DNA from: Proteobacteria bacterium UBA2383
GTDB lineage: Bacteria; Pseudomonadota; Gammaproteobacteria; Competibacterales; Competibacteraceae
Reading direction: 5' to 3'
Assembly (NCBI GenBank): GCA_002343485.1
Contig: DDST01000043.1
Location: 1 to 30,196, forward strand
Length of the DNA: 30,196 nucleotides
Below, piece by piece: positions 8,135 through 15,016 of this stretch; positions within the stretch are counted from its first letter, which is position 1; the number at the start of each line of letters is the position of its first letter. The notes under the pieces were generated by a model that ran no database searches, was not told where the DNA came from, and was given only the letters and a program-made list of their open reading frames with translations. The position numbers and the translations under genes are program-made.

Positions 8135-8796
8135 ACCAGCTGCTCCAACATCAGGCGGGCCGATTCCTGTTCAGCTTTGCGGCGGCTACTGCCCACGGCA
8201 ATTGTCCGCAACTCAGCAACCACGCATTCCACGGTAAAGCTCTGCGCGTGCGGTTCACCGCGAATTTCCAGCATGTTATAGATCGGCAGGGGGCGCTGGC
8301 CGGCTTGCAGATATTCCTGCAAACGGGTTTTCGGATCTTTCAAATCGCTGGCATCCGACAACCCTGTCAGCCAGTTGCGATAAAGATACAGAACCCAATC
8401 ACGGCAGGCGCTAAAACCACTGTCCAGATAAACTGCACCGATCACTGCCTCCAGCGCATCCGATAGAATAGATTCACGCCGGTAGCCACCACTCTTGAGT
8501 TCCCCCTGTCCCAACCGCAACCAATCACCCAGCTTCAACTCGCGTGCTAGATTTGCCAAGGTTTCTCCTTTGACCAGGCTGGCCCGTAAGCGGCTTAATT
8601 CACCTTCGCTGGCTTTCGGGTAATGCTGGAACAAGTACTCAGCGATGATCAGATTTAACAAGGCATCACCTAGAAACTCCAATCGCTCGTTGTTGCGGGC
8701 TGAGGCACTGCGATGGGTCAGCGCCTCTTCCAGCCATCCCGGTGTTTGGAAGCGGTAACCCAGGGCAGTACACAATCGGGCAAGAGGTAAGTTCAC
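8131..8796 (-). CDS. rnc: Ribonuclease III
   Basis: An RNase III of 221 residues. The catalytic signature NERLEFLGDALL carries E40 and D44; the second pair, D113 and E116, sits in LSDALEAVIGAVYLDSG. A C-terminal double-stranded RNA-binding domain begins at about 150 (DPKTRLQEYLQAGQ) and ends in the conserved SRRKAEQESARLML. It processes rRNA precursors and cleaves double-stranded RNA in mRNAs. It lies ten bases after the DUF4845 gene and overlaps era. In E. coli rnc controls its own operon by cleaving the leader; no comparable leader stem is visible here because the gene sits inside an operon. Confidence 0.97.
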   Translation of the reverse strand: MNLPLARLCTALGYRFQTPGWLEEALTHRSASARNNERLEFLGDALLNLIIAEYLFQHYPKASEGELSRLRASLVKGETLANLARELKLGDWLRLGQGELKSGGYRRESILSDALEAVIGAVYLDSGFSACRDWVLYLYRNWLTGLSDASDLKDPKTRLQEYLQAGQRPLPIYNMLEIRGEPHAQSFTVECVVAELRTIAVGSSRRKAEQESARLMLEQLV

Positions 8797-8806
8797 GGAT
8801 TCACAT

Positions 8807-9202
8807 TCAATTCGGCGTCAGTGGAACTGTTTCATTTACTTTCAGCAATATGTATAAGCCGTAGAATAGCTCCCGCTCATCATCATAAACCAACTCCAGC
8901 ATCCGGCCGTTGGGAGCATTCTTGATCTTGAGATCGCTGGCATTCACCTTTTCGACATAACCGACATCAAAGCGCCTTTGAATAGCTTTATGGATATCCT
9001 GTACACTCATCTGCGCCAATTGCGGTTCTTTGCGGATACTCTCGATAGTCGATTTAATCGTGTAGTATTCGATATATATAGGTATGACCTTCATCGCGAT
9101 GAGCACGGCAAAGGCGATGAGAATTAATACCAGCAGCATACCGATAACGGTCATGCCGCGTTGCTGGTCCTTTGGCTCCTTGCGTGGTGTAGCCTGTATC
9201 AT
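8807..9202 (-). CDS. DUF4845 membrane protein
   Basis: A small single-pass membrane protein of 131 residues from the chosen start. After a basic, polar N-terminus (PRKEPKDQQRG) comes a hydrophobic helix, MTVIGMLLVLILIAFAVLI, then a periplasmic domain with IPIYIEYYTIKSTIESI. That arrangement resembles a type IV pilin-like N-terminus and is typical of DUF4845. No function is established. I start at the ATG at 9202 because an excellent AAAGGGGGA ribosome site precedes it at a suitable distance; a longer reading from a TTG at 9226 would have its own start directly abutting the lepB stop (TAGTTG) with no site. The gene lies between lepB and rnc, as in Pseudomonas. Confidence 0.85.
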   Translation of the reverse strand: MIQATPRKEPKDQQRGMTVIGMLLVLILIAFAVLIAMKVIPIYIEYYTIKSTIESIRKEPQLAQMSVQDIHKAIQRRFDVGYVEKVNASDLKIKNAPNGRMLELVYDDERELFYGLYILLKVNETVPLTPN

Positions 9203-9226
9203 GATTATTCCCCCTTTTGTTTTCAA

Positions 9227-10075
9227 CTAATTAATATTATTACCAATTCTTCTGCATTGGCCGTTGAAAGTAATACAATCCAGGTTCATCCAGATGAAAA
9301 AAGCCCGACCGATCAGGTTTTCCTCAGGCATGGGTCCCCAGACTCGACTGTCGCTACTGTTGTCGCGGTTGTCACCCATGACAAAGTAGTGTCTTTCTGG
9401 TACCTGATACGCCCAAGCGACGGTTCCATCTGAGTCCCGGTGTGGCTGTAGACCGGGCCATAACCCAATCAAACTCCAGCGGCTGTCAGCTAATACCTGG
9501 ATGCGATGGTTGGCGGTACCCAACTGTTCATCAAACTGTTGATAGCCAGGTTCAGCGGGATTGTCAGGCAGTGAAGTCAGCGGCGCCGGCTGGCCGTTGA
9601 TGAATAACCGTTTACCCCGGTACTCTAACCGGTCGCCGGGCAGACCGACCACCCGCTTGATATAGGCGACAGCAGGTTCACGCGGGTAGCGAAACACCAC
9701 CACATCACCTCGTGTTGGCTGGCCGTTTCCAAGCAGCTTGGTGTTGAACACCGGCAACCGCAAACCATAGGCAAATTTATTGACTAGGATGAAATCACCC
9801 TTAAGCAGAGTCGGCAGCATGGATTCCGAGGGAATGCGGAACGGCTCGACGATAAATGAGCGCAGCACCAGCACCGCTAGAATTACCGGGAAAAATGATT
9901 TTGACAGATCGACATACCACGGTAGTTTGGCAGCAACTCTCGAAGCTTCGCCCCCACCCCCCAATGCGGCAGCACCACGGACGCGGCGCGGCGCTAACAT
10001 CAGAATATCCAGCAACCAGACAACACCAGTGACTATGGTTAATACCACCAGAACAGCGGCAAAATCGATATTCAT
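9227..10075 (-). CDS. lepB: Signal peptidase I
   Basis: Leader peptidase of 282 residues. Two N-terminal membrane segments (about 5-27 and 60-76) are followed by the periplasmic catalytic domain. The nucleophile S85 is in IPSESMLPTL, the general base K140 in AYIKRVVGLPGD, and the conserved GDNRDNSSDSRVWG box lies near the C-terminus. It removes signal peptides from exported proteins, for example the RseB homologue encoded upstream. It follows lepA after about 48 bases, so co-transcription is likely. No convincing ribosome site precedes the ATG, but the start fits family length. Confidence 0.96.
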   Translation of the reverse strand: MNIDFAAVLVVLTIVTGVVWLLDILMLAPRRVRGAAALGGGGEASRVAAKLPWYVDLSKSFFPVILAVLVLRSFIVEPFRIPSESMLPTLLKGDFILVNKFAYGLRLPVFNTKLLGNGQPTRGDVVVFRYPREPAVAYIKRVVGLPGDRLEYRGKRLFINGQPAPLTSLPDNPAEPGYQQFDEQLGTANHRIQVLADSRWSLIGLWPGLQPHRDSDGTVAWAYQVPERHYFVMGDNRDNSSDSRVWGPMPEENLIGRAFFIWMNLDCITFNGQCRRIGNNIN

Positions 10076-10123
10076 GCGTATGATGATCCAATCAATTAAG
10101 TGATGAGTGATAACCAGTTGGGA

Positions 10124-11923
10124 TTAGGAATTATTCTTGTCCACCTGCAACACTGCTAGAAAAGCATCTTGCGGAATCTCCACCTTACCCACCTGCTTCA
10201 TGCGTTTTTTACCTGCCTTCTGTTTTTCGAGCAACTTACGCTTGCGAGTCACGTCGCCACCATAGCATTTGGCAAGGACGTTTTTACGCAATGCCTTAAC
10301 TGTCGTACGCGCGATAATTTGATTCCCGATAGCAGCCTGAATCGCTACTTCAAACATTTGCTGAGGGATGAGTTTCTTAAGCCTGATGGCCAAACCATGG
10401 CCTTGGCGCTGGGCCTGATCACGGTGCACTATCGCCGACAGTGCATCGACCTTCTCCCCGTTGATCAGCACATCCAGCTTAACCAGTGGCGCGGCCTGGA
10501 AGCGTTCGAAACTGTATTCAAATGAGGCAAAACCTCGGCTGACCGACTTTAGCCGGTCGAAGAAATCCATCACCACTTCGCTCATTGGCAATTCGAAGCT
10601 CAATTGCACTTGGCCACCGGCATAGTGTAAACCGCGTTGAGCACCGCGTTTCTCGATGCACAGCGTGATGATCGCACCCAGATAGTCTTGCGGCGTCAGA
10701 ATATGGGCCACAATAATCGGTTCACGAACTTCAGCGATTTCATTCGCTGGGGGCAGCTTGGCAGGATTGTCAATCTTCAGGATTTCATTTTTAGTAGTCA
10801 GCACTTCATAAATCACGGTTGGCGCAGTCGTGACTAGATTAAGATTGTACTCACGCTCCAGCCGCTCTTGGACAATTTCCATATGCAACAGGCCGAGAAA
10901 ACCGCAGCGAAACCCGAAGCCCATAGCCTGCGAAGTTTCCGGCTCGAAAAACAGCGAGGCATCATTCAGCCGCAGTTTCTGCAATGCCTCGCGCAAGTTA
11001 CCAAAATCGTCCGAATCAACGGGAAACAGTCCAGCAAACACCCGGGGCTGCACTTTCTGAAACCCCGGCAGCGATTCACTCGCTGGCCGGTCGGCGCTGG
11101 TAAGCGTATCGCCCACTGGCGCGCCATCGATATCCTTGATGCCAGCGATCACATAACCGACTTCGCCCGCATTCAATGCGAGCTGATCGCTGCGTTTAGG
11201 GGTAAAGATACCCACTGCCTCCACCTGAAAGACCCGTCCTGTAGACAGGACTTGGATCTTCTGTTTGGAAGCAATCTGCCCGTCTACCACTCGCACCAAT
11301 GAGATCACACCGACAAAGTTATCGAACCAGGAGTCGATGATCAGCGCCTTGAGCGATCCATCAGGTTGACCTTTGGGTGCTGGAATATGGGCGACAATCG
11401 CCTCCAGCAGATCCTCAACGCCCAATCCTGACTTGGCGCTAACCCGCAGAGCCTGGCTGGCATCCAGACCAATGATATCGCCGATCTCATGCGCTACCCG
11501 CTCCGCATCCGCAGAGGGTAGATCAATCTTGTTGAGTACGGGCAACACTTCCAGGCCCTGTTCAATGGCGGTATAGCAGTTAGCAACACTTTGCGCTTCG
11601 ACACCCTGGGCAGCATCTACCACCAGCAATGCACCTTCACAAGCTGCTAGCGAACGGGAGACTTCGTAGGAGAAATCAACATGTCCTGGTGTATCAATAA
11701 TATTGAGCTGGTAGGTGCGGCCATCGCGAGCCGGATAGCGTAATGAGACACTCTGCGCCTTGATCGTGATGCCGCGCTCGCGCTCCAGATCCATGGAATC
11801 GAGCACCTGAGCGGCCATTTCCCGCTGGCTCAAGCCACCGCAAATCTGAATAAACCGGTCAGCGAGCGTGGATTTGCCATGGTCGATATGGGCGATGATC
11901 GAGAAGTTGCGAATGTGATCCAT
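10124..11923 (-). CDS. lepA: Elongation factor 4 (LepA)
   Basis: A translational GTPase of 599 residues from the chosen start. It begins MDHIRNFSIIAHIDHGKST (G1), followed by GITIKAQ (G2), DTPGHVDF (G3) and NKIDLP (G4). The rest has the LepA-specific C-terminal domain, ending in RKRKLLEKQKAGKKRMKQVG. It acts on stalled or mis-positioned ribosomes; back-translocation has been proposed. A longer frame begins at a GTG at 11965 and there is another ATG at 11932, but the family normally begins two to four residues before HIRNFS, so 11923 is preferred. An extended -10 promoter and a stable hairpin lie between it and rseC, so it can be transcribed apart from the rpoE operon. Confidence 0.96.
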   Translation of the reverse strand: MDHIRNFSIIAHIDHGKSTLADRFIQICGGLSQREMAAQVLDSMDLERERGITIKAQSVSLRYPARDGRTYQLNIIDTPGHVDFSYEVSRSLAACEGALLVVDAAQGVEAQSVANCYTAIEQGLEVLPVLNKIDLPSADAERVAHEIGDIIGLDASQALRVSAKSGLGVEDLLEAIVAHIPAPKGQPDGSLKALIIDSWFDNFVGVISLVRVVDGQIASKQKIQVLSTGRVFQVEAVGIFTPKRSDQLALNAGEVGYVIAGIKDIDGAPVGDTLTSADRPASESLPGFQKVQPRVFAGLFPVDSDDFGNLREALQKLRLNDASLFFEPETSQAMGFGFRCGFLGLLHMEIVQERLEREYNLNLVTTAPTVIYEVLTTKNEILKIDNPAKLPPANEIAEVREPIIVAHILTPQDYLGAIITLCIEKRGAQRGLHYAGGQVQLSFELPMSEVVMDFFDRLKSVSRGFASFEYSFERFQAAPLVKLDVLINGEKVDALSAIVHRDQAQRQGHGLAIRLKKLIPQQMFEVAIQAAIGNQIIARTTVKALRKNVLAKCYGGDVTRKRKLLEKQKAGKKRMKQVGKVEIPQDAFLAVLQVDKNNS

Positions 11924-11989
11924 GAATTCCATCAGTTTATGGCAATCAACGGCAACCTCAGCCACTGGGTGCCTGTGTTAAATACAAAG

Positions 11990-12020
11990 AAGCTCTCGTC
12001 ACCGCAGGGGGCGAGAGCTT
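11990..12020 (-). terminator. Stem-loop in the rseC-lepA gap (terminator or lepA leader attenuator)
   Basis: A perfect nine-base-pair stem, AAGCTCTCG with CGAGAGCTT, closes a 13-base loop. On the minus strand it is followed by CTTTGTATTT, a moderately U-rich tail. It could end the rpoE-rseABC transcript. However, it also lies downstream of the lepA promoter at 12050-12058, so lepA transcripts would carry it in their leader. Confidence 0.55.
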
Positions 12021-12049
12021 TCGCTGGTCATTATCGAGTCAGTGCGAGG

Positions 12050-12058
12050 ATTATAGCA
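12050..12058 (-). promoter_or_regulatory. Extended -10 promoter for lepA
   Basis: Read on the minus strand the bases are TGCTATAAT, a perfect TGnTATAAT extended -10 element. No good -35 hexamer is found at 16-18 bases upstream, which extended -10 promoters tolerate. Transcription would start near 12043, giving a leader of about 120 bases before lepA. Confidence 0.6.
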
Positions 12059-12105
12059 ATGGCTACTTTTTATCTATAGTAAATACCAACATCTTTGATA
12101 TGAGA

Positions 12106-12573
12106 TCAACTGGTTAATCCTTCTACCGACTCCAATGCTATCACTCGGCGCAGCACGACTGGCTGAAACCGGACATCGTCTTGCCAGGAACGGGATGCAA
12201 CACGCACCGCCAGAAAACCCAGCCCAAGGCCTAGCGCACCTAATAGAATCACTGGTTCCTCGCCAGCACTAGCAAATGCTGCGTCTCCCAGCAGCGCCCC
12301 AGCCAACATGAGCACCAGCGGCAAAAGGTAAGCCAACAGCGCCCCGCGCAATAAGACACCATCCGCCAGCCCGACAATCACCTCGTCGCCCGATCGTAAT
12401 GGCAGATTCGAAATCGCCCGTGTTCGCATCTGGCGGCCACTCCATACTGTTGCCAAGGCCGCCGTACCACACCCATCGTTGGCATGGCAATTTCCGCAGG
12501 CCGACCGGCGCTCAATTTCCACCCAAGCGTAACCATCGCCGGCCTCTGCCACTCTAGCTCGTTCCTCAATCAT
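12106..12573 (-). CDS. rseC: SoxR-reducing / sigma-E regulatory protein RseC (MucC)
   Basis: A 155-residue inner-membrane protein. The N-terminal cytoplasmic part holds the cysteine cluster C26-x2-C29-x5-C35 (SACGNCHANDGCG) shared by RseC and RsxC-associated proteins, which may bind iron-sulfur or sense redox state. Two membrane helices follow at about 78-98 and 108-125. The C-terminus is short and basic. RseC is a positive or fine-tuning modulator of sigma-E and is linked to SoxR reduction. Its start overlaps the rseB stop by four bases. In Pseudomonas the next gene would be mucD; here it is missing and lepA follows. Confidence 0.9.
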   Translation of the reverse strand: MIEERARVAEAGDGYAWVEIERRSACGNCHANDGCGTAALATVWSGRQMRTRAISNLPLRSGDEVIVGLADGVLLRGALLAYLLPLVLMLAGALLGDAAFASAGEEPVILLGALGLGLGFLAVRVASRSWQDDVRFQPVVLRRVIALESVEGLTS

Positions 12574-13592
12574 GGTTTATCACCTTTAGAAACTTGCTGA
12601 ATCGACGCAGCAATGCGTTGCACAGTCGCGGCTGGAACTTCACCGACCACCAGCACTTGGTGCCCCGCTACCACTGTGCCAAAAGCATTCATCGAGCCGA
12701 ACCGTGATTCGCCTTGTAAAAGCGGCGGATCATCCTCCAGCTTCTCCAGAAACACCGAGATTGTTGCCAAACTGTCGGAAAACACGAGGTGTTCGGTCGG
12801 ATGCTGACCTGACGCTTCGGTAAAGCGATTGTGCAACACCTTGACAAACCCTTCAGGCAGCGACCCGGCCTGCCAAGTAGATTCCTTAATCGGCTCACCG
12901 GCAGGAGGCGACGCATTAGGGTTGATTGGATTCGCTGATGCCGGTGCAGTGTTCAGCGCCAAAGCTGAAGATTGGAAGGCAGATTCATCAATGTGCGGCT
13001 TGACCTGTAAATCGGTGAACATCAACTGTTCCACCGGCTGACCCTGTTCATTCAACAGCGCCGAACGTAATACCATACCGTTCTGCTCATCCAGCCATAA
13101 TCGATAACCGAATCGCCAGGCATCCCGCGGTTTAATAGCAATCACCCGCGTTTCTAATCCAGCGATACGATCCTGACCAAGAATCTCGAATATATAGTAG
13201 TTTTCCAGCCGCCCAAGCTCACGAGGAATCGATACAGGAAATGGAGAATTTTGATAGTCACCACCTGGAAAAGTCGCCTGCTGCTGCGGTAATAAGCAGA
13301 CGATGCTGTTGTTCACCATGACCACTTCCCGAGGCGGACCATTCAGGGAAAACAGCCGCTGCCGTTCACCACTAGCAGTGCTGCTGTGAATAATTCGCAT
13401 GGATTCCACATGAGGACCCTGAATGTAGACAAAAGTACCTTCATAATTCAGTGTTTGGGTCGCCTGAATCATGCGTTCCAGCCAATGCCGGGCTTCTTCA
13501 GCGGCCGATGGAGGGGATTGAGCCCAGCCGATAGGAGACAACGAATTGGCAGCGAGCGCTAACGTGGCACAGAGTAACAATTTTTGCTTCAT
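12570..13592 (-). CDS. rseB: Periplasmic sigma-E regulator RseB (MucB)
   Basis: A 340-residue protein with a signal peptide (MKQKLLLCATLALAANSLSP, cleavage probably after WA). The mature part begins AEEARHWLERMIQATQTLNYEGTFVYIQG, typical of MucB/RseB, with a LolA-like N-terminal domain and a smaller C-terminal domain joined by a proline- and alanine-rich linker near 215-235. RseB sits in the periplasm, binds RseA and shields it from DegS cleavage, and releases it when it senses mislocalised lipoproteins or LPS. It lies 12 bases after rseA and overlaps rseC. Confidence 0.94.
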   Translation of the reverse strand: MKQKLLLCATLALAANSLSPIGWAQSPPSAAEEARHWLERMIQATQTLNYEGTFVYIQGPHVESMRIIHSSTASGERQRLFSLNGPPREVVMVNNSIVCLLPQQQATFPGGDYQNSPFPVSIPRELGRLENYYIFEILGQDRIAGLETRVIAIKPRDAWRFGYRLWLDEQNGMVLRSALLNEQGQPVEQLMFTDLQVKPHIDESAFQSSALALNTAPASANPINPNASPPAGEPIKESTWQAGSLPEGFVKVLHNRFTEASGQHPTEHLVFSDSLATISVFLEKLEDDPPLLQGESRFGSMNAFGTVVAGHQVLVVGEVPAATVQRIAASIQQVSKGDKP

Positions 13593-13604
13593 TCGGCAGG
13601 CGCG

Positions 13605-14225
13605 TCAGCGGTTGACTTGATAACCGACCATGCGCACATAGGGCAGCATGCCATTCACACTGTTCCTGGAGGCATAGCCGTTATGATTCACCAGATAGCT
13701 GTTCAATCGCGCTTCAACCGGTTCACTGGCGTTGGCAGCCGGTTGGGTCAACGCTACCGCCTCAACCGGGAGAGAAGCTGCAGCAGGAGCAGGAATATTG
13801 GCAGCCAATGAGGCCGTGGGCGGGAAGGTGGCGTTGCTTTGGTTGAGTTTTAGCCCAAACAGGGCAACCAGAACCACCGAAGCTGCTAAGGCAAAACCAG
13901 TGACCGGTTTATACCAGGACGGCAGTGGCCGGGCAATGGAAAGCGGTGGTGGCTCATTCGCTACCGCTTGATGGATGCGGGTCGTAAAGCGGGTATCCAG
14001 CGCTGCAGGGACATGGCCCTGCATAGCGTCGCTGATCAAATGATAGCGCTCCCAGCGCCCCTGCCAATCACTATCTCGACTTAACCGTCGCAACGCCAGA
14101 GCGATCTCTTCATCAGCCAGTTCTCCATCAACCATTGCCGAAAGCTGACTGGCGATGATATCAATTGGGCTGGTGGTGCCGCTTACAGTTGGCGCTAAGG
14201 TTTGTTCAGCCGTTTTATCAGCCAT
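13605..14225 (-). CDS. rseA: Anti-sigma-E factor RseA (MucA)
   Basis: A 206-residue single-pass anti-sigma factor. The cytoplasmic N-terminal domain (about 20-95) has QLSAMVDGELADEEIALALRRL and WERYHLISDAM, the RseA_N pattern that clamps the sigma factor. One membrane helix runs about 106-126 (VTGFALAASVVLVALFG). The periplasmic tail (127-206) is alanine- and proline-rich and ends PYVRMVGYQVNR. In the known pathway DegS cuts the periplasmic part and RseP the membrane part, freeing sigma-E. It is 15 bases downstream of rpoE and 12 upstream of rseB, so all are made from one transcript. Confidence 0.93.
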   Translation of the reverse strand: MADKTAEQTLAPTVSGTTSPIDIIASQLSAMVDGELADEEIALALRRLSRDSDWQGRWERYHLISDAMQGHVPAALDTRFTTRIHQAVANEPPPLSIARPLPSWYKPVTGFALAASVVLVALFGLKLNQSNATFPPTASLAANIPAPAAASLPVEAVALTQPAANASEPVEARLNSYLVNHNGYASRNSVNGMLPYVRMVGYQVNR

Positions 14226-14240
14226 GACTCTATCCCGAAA

Positions 14241-14816
14241 CTAGCTTAGTAGTGGATGCAGTTTGGCGTCAATCGATTCCCGGGCCCGGAAAATCCGGGA
14301 ACGCACTGTACCGATTGGACACCCCATGGTTTGGGCGATTTCCTCATAACTCATACCCTCAAGTTCGCGGAGAGTGATCGCGGTGCGCAAATCTTCCGGC
14401 AACTCTTCGATCGCTCTGAACACCGTCGCCTCGATTTCATCCTTGAGTAGAAGTCTTTCAGGCGTCTCATACTCTTTAAGTAGAGATTGGCCTTCGTATT
14501 GTTCGGCCTCTTGGGCGTCGATATCGGAACCCGGCGGACGCCGGCCTTGCGCGACCAAATAATTTTTGGCCGTGTTGATAGCAATTCGATAGAGCCAGGT
14601 ATAGAACGCACTGTCTCCACGAAACCCAGGCAAGGCCCGATACGCCTTGAGGAAGGCTTCCTGGGATACATCCAAAGCTTCGCTCGGATCATGCACATAG
14701 CGAGAGATTAGTTTGATAATCTTATACTGGTACTTGCGTACCAGCAGATCGAACGCGCCTTTGTCGCCTTTCTGTACCCTTTGGACCAGCTCACGATCCA
14801 GATGCCCTTCGCCCAT
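14241..14816 (-). CDS. rpoE: RNA polymerase sigma-E factor (RpoE/AlgU)
   Basis: An ECF sigma factor of 191 residues, the usual length. Region 2 covers about 20-90 (AFDLLVRKYQ, DVSQEAFLKAYRAL, FYTWLYRIAINTAKN) and region 4 about 133-184 with the helix-turn-helix SYEEIAQTMGCPIGTVRSR. It directs transcription of envelope-stress genes. A longer frame starts at 14864, but I chose the ATG at 14816 for two reasons: AAAGGGG precedes it at a good distance, and the sigma-E promoter at 14866-14892 would start the RNA near 14859, past the longer start. It is divergent from nadB, as in E. coli and Pseudomonas, and heads the rse operon. Confidence 0.96.
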   Translation of the reverse strand: MGEGHLDRELVQRVQKGDKGAFDLLVRKYQYKIIKLISRYVHDPSEALDVSQEAFLKAYRALPGFRGDSAFYTWLYRIAINTAKNYLVAQGRRPPGSDIDAQEAEQYEGQSLLKEYETPERLLLKDEIEATVFRAIEELPEDLRTAITLRELEGMSYEEIAQTMGCPIGTVRSRIFRARESIDAKLHPLLS

Positions 14817-14865
14817 CCGGGCAGACCCCTTTCGACTCAATGGCAATCTCCATGCGACCGTCACG

Positions 14866-14892
14866 GTAGACCGATGGCCATTACGTAAGTTC
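14866..14892 (-). promoter_or_regulatory. Sigma-E (ECF) promoter of rpoE
   Basis: On the minus strand GAACTT (14892-14887), a 16-base spacer and TCTAC (14870-14866) match the sigma-E consensus GAACTT-N16-TCTRA in element and spacing. Transcription would begin near 14859, about 43 bases before the rpoE ATG, making the operon self-activating. Confidence 0.85.
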
Positions 14893-14919
14893 GCAGACCC
14901 GCCGGGATATGGTTATAGT
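14890..14919 (+). promoter_or_regulatory. Possible sigma-70 promoter for nadB
   Basis: TTCGCA (14890-14895), an 18-base spacer and TATAGT (14914-14919) form a moderate -35/-10 pair facing nadB. It overlaps the -35 of the divergent rpoE promoter, so the two could compete. The -35 matches only four of six consensus bases. Confidence 0.35.
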
Positions 14920-14941
14920 TGCGGCGTAATGAATAAAATAT

Positions 14942-14958
14942 GACACTGCCCCAGTGTC
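14942..14958. repeat. Perfect inverted repeat in the nadB leader
   Basis: GACACTG-CCC-CAGTGTC is a seven-base-pair palindrome with a three-base centre. It lies between the proposed nadB promoter and the preferred ATG at 15017. It could be a repressor site or an RNA hairpin. There is no U-run after it, so a simple terminator is unlikely. Confidence 0.5.
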
Positions 14959-15016
14959 CAATGTAATACCCCAGCGCGTTAGAACAATACCTTATTCATG
15001 GAGCAGCTCACAAGTC

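Noticed and set aside
12269..12569. Minus-strand frames overlapping rseC
   Set aside because: They are in other frames of a clearly identified gene, with no motif or ribosome site.
14817..14864. N-terminal extension of RpoE
   Set aside because: The predicted sigma-E transcript begins inside it and the ribosome site precedes the ATG at 14816.
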